Shown here piece by piece: positions 38,892-50,229 of a stretch of DNA of 64,000 nt. A program made the translations under genes and the position numbers. The stretch is from the NCBI GenBank assembly GCA_035041965.1, contig JAPYMA010000120.1:62001-126000 (forward strand), written 5' to 3'. This DNA is from Anisakis pegreffii (lineage: Eukaryota; Nematoda; Chromadorea; Rhabditida; Anisakidae). The notes under the pieces are model-generated. The model was not told the DNA's origin and did not search any database. It saw nothing but the letters and a program-made list of their open reading frames with translations. How positions within the stretch are numbered: position 1 is the first letter of the stretch; every line of letters starts with the position of its first letter.

Positions 38892-41100
38892 CTTTAAATC
38901 GATTGATTTTGATTAGAGGACTATTTATTCGTTTACTTTGTTGTCAATGACTCATTGAGGTCTGAGAACTTCAGTGATATAACTTTGGGTTGATCGTAAT
39001 CCAAAGAAGTGAATAAGATCTATTCACACGAAATAAGCAAAGGTTATGAATGCTAAACAAAACGTTTGCCTTTGGATGGCACCGATACCGCCCCTTTGAA
39101 GTAACGCGAAACCAAATGAATCAACAATCAGTTCCTATCAACTGTTCAGAATATGTATACTTGAACAAAAATATCGAATAATTCACTGGTAATCGTATCA
39201 AATTTGAAGGATAATCACTTTATCGATGTTGTTTTCTCAACTTCGGATAGTTGAAATTTTATTTTGTTATCACTTGTTTACACCCCATTCTCTGCGGCTT
39301 TTAAAATCGGATTATTTTGCTGCTGCAGGATGTCATAAACAGCTGGGAATATTTTCGCTTTTAGTGATTTGTTATGCGATCAGAATCAAAATTTCATTGA
39401 AATGCTTCACTGAAATACCGTTTTGTGAAGTGAAGAAGTATTGCTTAAATCACCTGTTTATCGCTACTTCCTTTATTGAACGCTCTGAACATTCGCTCCC
39501 TTCGGACCTTGTTCAACAAGCTAATGCTTATTTGTGTGCAATTAATTGACGTTAGTTGTTCAAACGATGAATCAGTACAGTTGAAGAGTGGACAGCGAAC
39601 TTTGATTCTGAAATTCTTATCTTCACATGTAATCTGGAATTTATGAGTTCGTAACATTTTCCAACCACTTAATCAGTGTTTCATCTAGAAATATTGCCAA
39701 CGGCACTAAGCACCTAAGCTTCATAACGGCTTTATTTCTTGTTCATTTCATTCTCGTTTCTGCATTCATTCATTTTTGCATTCATTCACTCTCGTTCACG
39801 TTTAATTCTGCATGATGCATTCCTAAAAAGATTCACGAGTCCTATTGAAAACGTTTTATTCTTCGTCTCTGCTAAGTCTCTTATTGTAAGCAATTTTCTG
39901 TAATATTGCAGCTTTTTCGAATGCCGTTGACAAAATGAACATTTTATTGTGATATAATTTTAAGTGCCGAAGACTTGAGCACGTATCGCACCTTATCTAA
40001 TCTGATCGACCTATACCCATCTATATGCATTCATGTACAATACTCAACTTACTGTCCTCATAGACATCCGTATTCGAAGCTCAGAAAATGCTCTCGCTAA
40101 TCTCTTCTTTTTATGAGCTTTCAACGGTGATTATAAAACATCATAAAAAGATGATTGTATGAAACAAAGACGAAAAACATAATTTTTCATACACGGGACT
40201 TAGGATGAAAATATAAACTTGGTGTAGGATTTTTAATATTAATATAAGCTTCACAATGGAGATGTAGGATTTTTGAAGGAGAATGTCATTACGTTTGAAC
40301 TGATCCCATTAAAGGACTGCAAATTTCGGATGTCGTCGTATAATTCCTAACCTTATTTTCTAATTAGAAGCAATCGACACGGAACGGACCGCGCGTTGCC
40401 CATCTGAAAACCTAAAATGATTGAAAGGTGGGAATGGCAGCATTTTGTTACTTCAATTGTGAATATTTCGTGAGTATTAAATTTGTTCAGAGATGCAAAA
40501 AATTCAAGTGAACGAAGCGAAAATGGTCTCTGATCGTTCAGAATGATCAAAGAATGATATCATAATGAACGGATATGAAGACAGTGGGCGACTTCAATGA
40601 ATAAATCCCCTGATCTGTGTGTTTTAATTTAATATTTATGATTGTGTTTACGTGATGAACGTTCATAATTAGATGAGAACCGCTCTAACGGTGTATATAA
40701 TATCTTAGACGCAGGCGATATCTTAGATGTATAATATCTTAGATGTTTACTCGTCGGTTAATTCTTGCCTATTCATATTCAATTAAACAGTTATCAATCA
40801 TAACAGTTGGCATTCATTCACATTTGTGGCACAAATTTATTTTCTTCATTCTAAATGCAAATACGTGTCCAATTCACTCAATTATCGCACCTATACGAGT
40901 TTGCCATTGAAAGCAATCTTTACATTCGCAAAGCTCAGGCCTTAAATCTAACCTTAAATAAAAAATAAAAAAAACTCATCAAACAGCTTCTCATACAAGC
41001 TCTCCATGTGAGAGTCACAAAGACACATTCATGACGAATGCTTTCTCTGCATTGTTGACTATGTGATGAATCAATCAAATAGGAATCAAACATCTAATGA
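38892..41100. other. Intergenic; carrier first exon expected here
   Basis: The missing first exon of the carrier should lie here on the minus strand but I could not identify it. A 107-codon open stretch (39226-39549 plus) has no recognisable feature. Confidence 0.4.
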
Positions 41101-41119
41101 AATATAATATTACATTCTC

Positions 41120-41699
41120 ATGCTTTTTCAACGAAAAAAAAACGTCAGACAACTGAATCGAATATCAGACAAACAATCCCTTAATCGCCGCTATAAGATT
41201 TCACAGTCAAACCGTATCCGTCCGTCTGTCCGCATCTCCAACAGCAGTAACAATGGTTTTTTTTGTGGAACGAACGTAATTCCAACCGTTCAAATGCTTT
41301 TGAGTTTCTGTAATGTTGATGATGATTCATTGTTGTCTGATTTGAAGGCAATATCTTGTCATTCTTCTCATTTATCGGTGCTATTTTCGATGCTTTCCTC
41401 GAGTCCTCGATGCATCTTTATTGATGCACTGCGGCTGGTTGTGGTTCATTATTACCTCATTCATCTGGCTTGTTTGCCTGGCGAAATATTTCAAATGTTC
41501 ACCTGATTTGTCAGTGTCTTATTTGTTTCGTCAACTTCAAATTCGCGAATATTGCTCTCATCTCGAAGCATTTTCATCCAAACAGCCGCACCTGTATGAA
41601 CAATTTGCAACTTCATACACCTACGCCTCGCATTTCTCACTGATGAGTGATCAATCGAATAAATTTTGGACGAACATTGTGCAAAATACGATGAATTAG
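41120..41699 (+). other. Unrecognised coding-like segments
   Basis: Two overlapping open stretches (41120-41506; 41421-41699) have few rare-looking residues, and a possible acceptor lies at 41515. The end of the second (FATSYTYASHF..DQSNKFW) resembles, codon by codon, a minus-strand stretch at about 42150-42065 (LATSYAYVSL..DQSDKLW), suggesting duplicated coding relics. No family was recognised and no complete gene could be modelled. Confidence 0.3.
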
Positions 41700-42150
41700 A
41701 ATGGTAACTAACGAACAGGTAAGAATATATAAATCACGAGCATCCAATACGCATCAAAACACAAGCAAATCTTTACGTAACTTTAATTGAATCACCAGTC
41801 AATCCATCTATAAGCAAGTGTTTTTGTTTACAACACTAATAATGAGAATATGCGGTGATTTGTGGTCAGCAGAGTTGAAGGTTTGAGAATAGGTTCTTGA
41901 ATACGAAATCAGTTAATTATATAGGAGGAAATTCGGTGTGAAATTCTATTCGATAGAATAGTTTTCCATTTTGTAGCCCATTGATTAGTAGATTCCTGGT
42001 TGTTTAATACGTATTTGCTTGAGATTTATATCTCCCTACCTGTTCGTTAGCAACTCTTCTAATTCATTTTGATTTCCACATGTTCCCCCAAAGTTTGTCC
42101 GACTGATCACTAATCAGTGAGACATAGGCGTACGAAGTTGCAAGCTTGTA
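41601..42150. repeat. Foldback: ~150-bp inverted arms
   Basis: TTGCAACTTCATACACC at about 41606 and the following 150 bases match the reverse complement of 42145-42005 with moderate divergence. Shared words include GTGATCA, AACGAACAGGTA and ATATAAATC. The spacer is about 230 bases. The right arm extends through a region that reads like the minus-strand coding relic. Confidence 0.7.
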
Positions 42151-42461
42151 TTCGCGATCGTCAACAGCATTTGCGATGAAAAATTTTATAATCGTACTTT
42201 TGATAATTGTATCTGAACGAATATATCCTAACGAAACATCCATCTCATAATTAGCTTTGTCGTGTCGTTAAATCTTAGAAGAGCACATTGGGGAATTAGT
42301 TTTTTGTTTTAGTACACTTAATTTGTTCTCTATTCCAACTCAATCAACTAAAAAATTCCAGTAGAATTTGTTGTTCACTGTAATTGCAAATTGCAGTTAA
42401 ATTCGTTCTCTTTTTTCGCTTCTTGTTTGCAATCGCTTAAGTAGTCAGTAACAATCTAGAA

Positions 42462-43425
42462 CAATAATTCTCATAGCGGCTGAATTCACCCATTTTGGGT
42501 AATTTGAAGGTTCGGAGGGGGGGAGGGCGAGAAATTAGTATTTCGTGCAGTTCTTATTTTATGGTAGAACACCATTGCGATGGTGTTTTTTAACTCGGAT
42601 ATGTAAATGCGGTTAGTTGATTGCAACACTCTTCATTCTCCTATTTTGTGAGTATTAACCCGTCTGAGCGCAACAAGGTTTTCACTCGTTATAACGGGGT
42701 TTTCATTCTTTTCCTTGCTGCTACAATCACTCTCATAGCTTTTATCACCAGAAGTGTTCTCTTTTGTTTATTTCTCATTCATTTCACTCAACAATTAAAG
42801 TCAAATTCTCATTCCATCAAATGCACTCTGTAATTGATCATTTGACTGTCGAACGTTGTTGAGCAATAATATTCAATTGCTGTATTGTTGATTTCGATTG
42901 TCAACACTCGTCAACGTGTTCATTAAATAGTATATACTACAGAATGAGAAATTGATTCGAACTGTGAAGTGAAATGAGACGAAGTGAATGAGAAAAACTC
43001 ATCAAGAGAACGATATTCGCATGCAATAGCTATGAGAGTGAATACAACACGTCTGAAAAGAATGAGAATTCATCTAAGTCAGTTTGAATTGAGTGTGTCA
43101 CAGACATCAGCTTTTCATGCAATTATGATCGATTGCAATATTATGAACACAACGGTCTAAGAGGAAGTCCAGCAATGTTGAATACCATCATGAACGTGCT
43201 AACAAGATCTGGAAGTAACCTATGCGATTCCCACATGCAATGGTAATATTATAGAAATCAATCCAGAAGATCCGGGGAACTGAAATCATCTAGAACTGGT
43301 TCATGAAATATGATTCTATGAAGACTCATTGCCACCGTGTGCAAATTAAACCGAGAACGATAAACTACTAGAAATTGTATAATATTTAAGATCGATGAGA
43401 AATTTCCGGACTGGTTTTTCGTTTG
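42462..43425 (+). mobile_element. hAT-like short element, right end missing
   Basis: A degenerate left end (CAATAATTCTCATAGCGG) and the CCCATTTTGGGTAATTTG subterminal block start this copy. The interior closely follows the element at 52619-53675 up to about 43425 (GTTTTTCGTTTG). The right inverted end, present in the other copy, is absent. Arms at about 42700-42825 and 42950-43090 are inverted repeats of each other. Confidence 0.8.
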
Positions 43426-44795
43426 TCCCTGACATTACACATCTAATACTAAGTTTACAGTCTCGCTACATATTACAGCTGATCTTATCATATTATTATT
43501 TCTTAATGAATATCTTTTGCATCGCTTAGAACGAGAAATGCAACGATTTCTCGTCTCACTGCTCTATTCTTGTGGCAGTTAGCATCGGATTGAAATGATA
43601 GTACTGAAAAGATGGTCGTGATGAGCTTTCATGGTGCAACATTACCATATATGAATGAACTGGTAAGGGAACCATTTCAACAAATCACACTGCTACATAT
43701 TACTCTCATTTTCAAAGAAGTTGCGTTTTCTACATAGAAAACTTGTCACTTTCGAAATGTTTTTAGACATGATGATTACTTCTTCTTGATTGACAGTTGC
43801 AAATGCATGTGTCTGATCTTATAGATAAGCTTTTATTCTTTGATTTACTCATATCTTCAAAAATTCCCATTCCTTAAAAGGAATGATTCCATCTTTGGAT
43901 GCGTTGCACGGCAATCAGTCAGCTTTAGAATGTATCAAAAAAACTTCTGAATCAAAGCTTTTAGAAAACTTTCCTAGAGTCATCTTGAAGAGTGAAATAT
44001 GGGTGAGGTTAACGTCGTCAAAATGTGCTCAAAATTGATGTGCATTTACCAACTGAAGTATTGTTTTTAATCAGCTGTAATGAGCTCAGTCTCTAGCAGA
44101 TAAAGAGGTGCGTTCTTCTGTTCTTAGAGAGTCTATTAATCATCAGACTTACGCACTCTCATCCAGGATGTTGCATTGATGGATTCAAGCGATAGTTCCT
44201 TCTTAAGAAAGTCGTTTGTTTCCAATATACTTTGATCTGCTCAAGCGTAGACTTCGAAAGATGAATGGCTACATCACTGAAACAAAAGCGATAAAAAACG
44301 GTACTTTCAAGCCATCCCCTTCACTCCCTCCATTCCACATTCAACTTCCAGCAAAAAACTATTTTGTTCAATAATTCAGTATTGTTTATCAATTCTACGT
44401 TTTAGTGAAATGATTTATTCAAATAACACAATTTCGATTATGGATTATGCATAAATTATTAAATTGTTTGTTACATGTTTGATTACATTAATTATTACGT
44501 GAATTATTACATTACACTATTTGTTTATAGTTGTTATTTGACCACTTCCTTGTTTATTCGTTTTATATTCATTTGATATCAAAACTTTTATGAGCTCGAC
44601 GATGCTCACAAATGGCTTCAGTAGCCACCGAGTGAGCGCATCTTGTGGTTGGTTGCACATAGAATATTGCCGTTAAATTCCTTAGCGAGAATGAGCGATT
44701 CGATCTTTACCCATCGAAATAATTCTCTCGTTTCCAATCTCATTCGCAGCGTTTGTTTATTACTGATTGTGAGTATTGATATCGGCAAATTTCAG
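43426..44795. other. Intergenic, upstream of TTL gene
   Basis: No exon was recognised. The right end (44643-44795) can be read as an open stretch but most likely belongs to the outron or 5' flank of the TTL gene. Confidence 0.5.
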
Positions 44796-44806
44796 ATATC
44801 GAACGA

Positions 44807-45958
44807 ATGCATTACATTTACATCTTCATTCCAACTGTTTTATTATTCACTTCGTCCGTTCGCACCAAAAATCCTTTGTTTCCACGCTGTCCACTCTTCG
44901 ACAAGTGCGCTGTTATAAAGGTCGAAGGAAGACTTCTTTGCGATGGCAGAACTGTCGAGAACGCAGGTCCGCAGTTCGTCGAACTCTGGGAAGATGGTAC
45001 TTTTTTTGTTTGATTTCTTTTGCATTCTCACAATCATCTCAATTACCCTTTTCAATAGCACCGTTCTCATTTACATGGATTTGCAGTTCTATTGCTTCAC
45101 CATCTTAGAGTAGTTGTTTCAATTACAAATTTAATTAAATGTAAGCGTTGGTAACATCGACTCTCGTTTATCGTTTATGTTCATCGTACAATCGAGTTTG
45201 GCACACTGATTATTCGCAGAATACCGTATCGTATCAGTACATATATGGATTCATTCGAAGTACTAATTTAAGAAGAGAAGTTTTGGCGCATTAAAATGGC
45301 TTCCAGTACTTATAGCAGTAGATCTCTATTCTCAACACAATTTGAATAAGCAAAATTTGTGAATCCAAATCGAAGCAATTTATGGCTTCTTAACTCCAAA
45401 CTGAATCGACCTGTGTCTTCATAAACTTTCCAACAATGTATGATGCAACAGAAATGATTTTTTCAGTGCACACTGCAGTTTCGTGCATTGAGTTGATCGC
45501 CTTTTCAGACAGTAGCGTTGATGATTTGATCAGTCGAGTTCAAGTGAATAGCAGCGGAACGTTCGCTATTGAGGGTCGTGCTCAAGAATTCTTCACCGAA
45601 GGACTCGGCTTATTCTTAAAAGTCTATTCAACCTGTGGAATCAAACCAAGGGTACAAAGTTTTGATTGATGTTGTTGTGCGAAAAGTGATCCTGAACAGA
45701 TAAAGCATGCAGTATCGGCTGTCATATGTAAACTGTTCAGTGGTCTCGGCACAAATATCACATGGTGAACTTTGTTTTCATCGATTGTTGTTGCTCTATT
45801 TTCAGTACTTCGGTAAATGTTGGCAAGTCGAAGAGATCACAATACCGAACGAATACTGGAAACGTTTAGTGTACAACGATTGGGATGTTCTTTGGAAAGA
45901 GGCGAATATCAATGTGGAATCAGATTTCAAAACAGATGCGTATTGTCAACTCGAGTGA
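44807..45958 (+). CDS. Secreted transthyretin-like (TTL) family protein
   Basis: The exons are 44807-44996, 45509-45651 and 45806-45958 (486 nt, 161 residues, one frame). A hydrophobic signal peptide (about residues 1-20, ending SSVRT) precedes a TTL domain. Within it are the family's opening strand VEGRLLCDGRTVENA, then ELWEDD, a GTFAIEGRA turn, FLKVYSTCG and the Cys-containing second half ending AYCQLE. TTL proteins (Pfam Transthyretin-like) are a large nematode family of small extracellular proteins; a few bridge dying cells to phagocytes or are abundant parasite secretions, but the role of this member cannot be told from sequence. At least six cysteines of the mature protein probably form disulfides. 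A 3' splice site (TTTCAG, ending 44795) 11 bases before the ATG suggests a trans-splice site. The divergent neighbourhood also encodes another secreted protein (46390-47936). Confidence 0.92.
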
Positions 45959-46389
45959 AACTCACTTCAAATTTTGATTGAAAAAGACTTGTCACTTATC
46001 AGCGCATTGTTTTCACATCGTATCGTGTTGTGATGTAATGCATCAAAAAGCAGTTTCAAATGAATTATTTATCGTGAAAACATCATGAATACTATTGAAG
46101 ATGATCAATAATTGAGTGTCAATGAAACTATCGAAATTATTGGAAGATGCCAATTAGAATTGTCATTGAGACAACTGATCATGCTGAAATCGAAATCGTT
46201 CATATCAGTCACTGTACGGATCACAAGTTCAGTTAATTTTAGTTCGTTTTCAATGAATTTCATTGCTGTCATTCTATATGATAGTAGTAACTAATGAATA
46301 GTCGACTAGATAATTTGATAAATCTCTACTGAAATTTAATGGATGATGAAAATGGATTCACCTGTATTTTGTTCTTGTTCTTCTTCTTC

Positions 46390-47936
46390 TCATTCAAGCG
46401 ATTTACCACAGTTGCATTCACCAGGATACTTTTGACAGCAATTCTGGCAACAGTCGTAGTCATATTTGTTGCAGTTGCATCTGTTAGAGCAGAAGTTCCA
46501 GCATGGGTAGTATGGGTAGTAGTATGGGTAGTATGAGTAATACCAAGGGCTGTAGTAATAGTAGCTGTTGTACCACGGATACCATCCCTGAAGTTTGCGT
46601 TATATTTACTTGAATTGTTGCTGGGATTGGTTGGTGAAGAAGTGAGAAAAACTTAATGGATAAACGAAGAATGCATTTTTTTAGATATTAGTTGAAATTT
46701 TTCTTAAAAGCGTGGCTACTGGCTTCCACTTTGTAAGTGATTATGCGAAAAGTTTCGCGTTTCAAAATTATCATTTTAGTTTTTCTTATGCTTGAAAACC
46801 ATTGTTGAACGACGATTCAGCTCATTGAGACAACGTATGAATGAATCGACGACAACAGATCGTCAAAAAACTCACATATCCCCAATCATAATATCCATAT
46901 CCTGAAAATGATGTTAGCAATGAACATGCTTTTTGGCTTGATGCACAGTGACAACAAACAGCACACATTGTTTACTACCAATTTTCATTGATAATTCATG
47001 GAATGCCTTATTAATTAGAGTAATACTGAAAAGGTTGAGGGATGTTGGAGGCATTAGAAAGGAAGGACGATTGGAAGAAAAATACTGTTAAGGATGATTG
47101 TGAGGGAAGATTGGAAGCAACGCTCTGATTGTATTTGTTCTGTTTCTTGAGTTTTTTTTTCCAAGAAATCGAGATTGTGAGTTCAAAACATTGCATTGCA
47201 TTCAACCAACTATGAGATTCTTGCTGAACTCTGACAGAAGGACAACCAGCAAGGATGTTGGAGCGGAAACTAAGCATGAAGTTCAATTCTTCCACAACAG
47301 ATATTCAAATAATATTCTCATAATTATCGAATGACTGACTTTTCACGCTCTTCGGACCAGCTCGAAGAAGTGCCTGTTCACTCTCTGCCGGAATCTCGGG
47401 CTCTTCTCTTGCTGCAACTTCATTTGATGAGCTAACGTAATTTTGATGAGATTCTGATTCCAACAAAGGATATGCTGGGTGAGAGTTATGATCATAAGTA
47501 GGCATTTGAGGACTCATCTACATTTCGAGGTTGATGATCAGTGGTAAAAAGAGTGAATTTCAGACTCAAATGTTATGTCAAGAATAAGATATCGTAATTG
47601 TTGATCATGTTTCTAATCACGATAGAATACTGCATTTCTCCATCATGTCGAATCGAGTTCGAGACGGCAACGAACCAACATTCGCAGACAACACTAATGG
47701 ATATGCTGGCTGAGATGACAATGAACTAAGATTTGAACTGTTTTGAACTCATAATCTCATAAGCCAGCATATCCACTGTTGTCTTTTAACGAATACTGAA
47801 ATGTGAATAAATTCACAGGGAAATGGAAAACAATCACGGAAACTGAAAATGTAATGATCGGTCAACACTCACGAAAGCATTGCACAATAGCGAGAGTGCC
47901 GACGACGACAAACCAGAAGAGAAGGGATGCGTGCAT
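46390..47936 (-). CDS. Novel small secreted Tyr/Cys-rich protein
   Basis: The exons (5' to 3') are 47936-47873, 46901-46876 and 46587-46390, giving 288 nt and 95 residues, with phases 1 then 0 fitting exactly and good GTGAGT donors and TTTCAG/CTTCAG acceptors. Residues 1-20 are a clear signal peptide (FWFVVVGTLAIVQC). The mature chain begins with a Tyr/Trp/Pro-rich half (YGYYDWGYGWYPWYNSYYYY, then repeated PYYYP/YYP), followed by a half with ten cysteines (CWNFC, RCNCN, DCCQNCC, ECNCGK). About 22 of 95 residues are Tyr. I recognise no family. Composition resembles structural extracellular proteins that are crosslinked through dityrosine and disulfides (cuticle, eggshell) and also some glycine/tyrosine-rich antimicrobial peptides of worms; this is inference. 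A 3' splice site ending 47959 precedes the ATG, and a TATATAA box lies at about 48250-48266. Confidence 0.75.
47305..47517 (-). other. Coding-like stretch inside intron 1 of Tyr-rich gene
   Basis: A 70-codon open stretch begins ATG immediately after a TAG (AAATGTAG|ATG) and has a hydrophilic, Glu/Ser-rich composition (SHPAYPLLE.., REEPEIPAESEQ). A similar PAYPL-encoding sequence recurs near 47690. It might be an alternative exon or a nested small gene. No family was recognised. Confidence 0.25.
47676..47791. repeat. Imperfect palindrome, ~30-bp arms
   Basis: The left arm around 47678-47708 contains GGATATGCTGGCTGAGAT. The right arm around 47757-47789 contains its inverse, ATCTCATAAGCCAGCATATCC, flanked by matching GACAACA/TGTTGTC. 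The loop is about 48 bases. It lies in intron 1 of the Tyr-rich gene; a third GGATATGCTGG occurs at 47468. Confidence 0.75.
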
Positions 47937-48249
47937 TCTCGAAATTTATGAACTTTTCCTGAAATAATCTATTCGTCTAAAATTTTTAGAAATTACTTCC
48001 AATATTTCAATCATCTATCCAACTTTATAGAAGCCATTACTGATTTCAAGTTGCTGGAATTAATCAGTTCCACTTGAACTTGAACAAGCCAACTTATTTG
48101 GAGGTATACTTATTCGGTTATATGAACATTTGAGAAGAAATGGTTGAAAATGATAAAATGAGTTTTTAGAAACTGAATTTTAGATTTTCTAATATAAGGA
48201 ACGAATGGAAATGCTGAATTTTGAACGGACGAATCTGACATTCTCAGGT

Positions 48250-48266
48250 GACCCTTATATAGGGTC
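48250..48266 (-). promoter_or_regulatory. Palindromic TATA box
   Basis: GACCCTATATAAGGGTC on the minus strand combines a consensus TATATAA with 6-bp inverted flanks. It sits about 290 bases upstream of the first exon of the Tyr-rich secreted gene, so an outron or 5' intron of that length is implied if it is the promoter. Confidence 0.4.
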
Positions 48267-49289
48267 GATGAACAAAAGATTCATTGAAATCGGCAAACGA
48301 TTTTAAAAGCGAAAAGCTGGATGAAATATTTCAATGAAATTCGCTTGGAACACAAAGAGAATCGTCGAAAAAGACTTCGGAATTGAAAAATCATGCAGCA
48401 TTCTGTGTTCGTTTCATTGTTCAATTTCAAACATAAAAGATTAATTAAACTTTGAAATAATCAAAGTGAAAATCGCTTTGTTTAGTGTTAAGCACTGAGC
48501 GATGCTTGAATAGCATTGGAATCAATCGTTTTCAGACATTTTGAATGGCGAATTCGTTCCTTCTTCATACCATTCATAATTGAAACAATTCAGCCATCCG
48601 CTTTACATTGATTCCTTTCTCGACGGAACTTCCGTTCTTGCTTGTCTCTCGTGAATAAAACAAGCTCATTTCTGAGAAATTTGATTATTCAGTTTATCAA
48701 TGAACGCATTTGCTAGCTATTTGTGGGAAAAAATTACCAGTTGATTTGCATTCAACCATGACCGAGAATTGAGCCTTACATGGACAAAAGACCAAACCTG
48801 ATCTTAAGCATGAATGTCAAAAACTATATTTTCACCTACACATTAATTAACGAATTGCCGATCCTTCCTTCCATTCATACAAATAAGAACGAGCTATAGC
48901 GAGTAATGTATATTTCATGATGGCTACCTGAACGAGCGATTTTACACACCGTTGTTGCGCAATCTATTTAACGGTAGTAAGATTGAATCGTTGGTTCGGA
49001 GTAGGTAACTTTTTTATCAGTTTTAAAAATATTTTTATTGGTTTTAAAACCTTCCCTTAGTTTTACAGTTTCTCCAAATTTCTTCACTTGATTCAATTCT
49101 TTTAATTCTTCTCATTGTCGTGTACATTCAGAATACTTATTTTGGTCAAATTGAATGAACTTTCTTGTTTGTCTCGTTTGCCATTTATGCATTGGTTGGC
49201 CTTAAGCATGCTTTGCCGAATGATTCTTCTAATTCGTCACCCGATTTGATTCATAAGCATTTGACGTTGTCTTCAGTTCTGCGTTAAAA

Positions 49290-49906
49290 ATGGTGAACGT
49301 ACCGAAATCAAGGAGGACGTTTTGTGATGGAAAGTGCCGTAAACATACGATGCATAAGGTGACTCAGTACAAAAAGGGCAAAGAATCAACGTATGCGCAA
49401 GGTTGAACATATTTCACTTATTGATTCAGTGTTTTCGTATTGCATTCTGTGTATTTAACACTGAAAAATGTCGGTTTAAAATACATTTCGACATCAAGCC
49501 ACCTTTAACATTGTACATTAGACATTTGCAGTTGTGGGTTATTCACTATTCGAAGGAGGATGAATTCATTGTGTTCTCATTTTAAGGTCGTCGTCGATAT
49601 GATGCCAAGCAAAAAGGTTTTGGTGGTCAGACAAAGCCAATCTTTAGAAAGAAGGCAAAAACGACCAAGAAGATTGTTTTGAGGATGGAGTGTACGGAAT
49701 GCAAACACCGCAAACAGCTACCAATCAAAAGATGCAAGCATTTCGAATTAGGTGGTCAGAAGAAGACTCGTGGACAGGTGCGCCTCTTCATTTCATTTCG
49801 TTGTTTCCACTGTTTCTGTCTCGAATGATCAAAAAATTCACACAATTAAATCAAAAATGATAACGGTGGCTGAATTTTATAAAACTTTCAGGTGATCCAG
49901 TTCTAA
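49290..49906 (+). CDS. RPL36A: 60S ribosomal protein eL42 (L36A/L44)
   Basis: The exons are 49290-49401, 49587-49777 and 49892-49906 (318 nt, 105 residues, the normal family length). The start [12 protein letters not shown], the zinc-binding pairs FCDGKC and [32 protein letters not shown] and the exact C-terminus GQVIQF identify eL42. This protein lies at the E-site of the large ribosomal subunit, where its GGQTKP loop contacts the tRNA end. The intron-2 acceptor TTTAAG and the tiny last exon (VIQF) are notable. A 3' splice site ending 49276 precedes the ATG and AATAAA follows at 50041-50046. Confidence 0.98.
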
Positions 49907-50229
49907 GAAGATATTTCTTTTTATCGCAGATGAAGAAGATTGCAATTGTGGTTGTATTGAATTTTCTTCGTTGTTGTTAATATTGTTGTTATTGATGTGT
50001 TTATTCAATTGTTGTTTATTTCATCATCAATACAATTATAAATAAATATCAATGTCGATATCGTCATCACGCATCATTTAACGTTCAGTATTCAAGTTGA
50101 CTCATCGATTCAATTCGACAACATTCATATTCCATATATTCAGCATGATCAGTTCCTGATGTGCCTTCAGTGTGAGCGCAAATAGGGCAATTTAGACAGA
50201 AATTCGAATGATCCTAGAATGATTGCATC

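Noticed and set aside
39226..39549. 107-codon plus-strand open stretch
   Set aside because: No conserved motif, no supporting splice sites, and its length is within chance for this amount of DNA.
43869..43886. CATTCCTT-AA-AAGGAATG palindrome as a heat-shock element
   Set aside because: The spacing does not match alternating nGAAn units, and 8-bp inverted repeats occur by chance in a window of this size.
44643..44806. Upstream in-frame start for the TTL gene
   Set aside because: A 3' splice site at 44795 and the signal peptide beginning at 44807 favour the downstream ATG.
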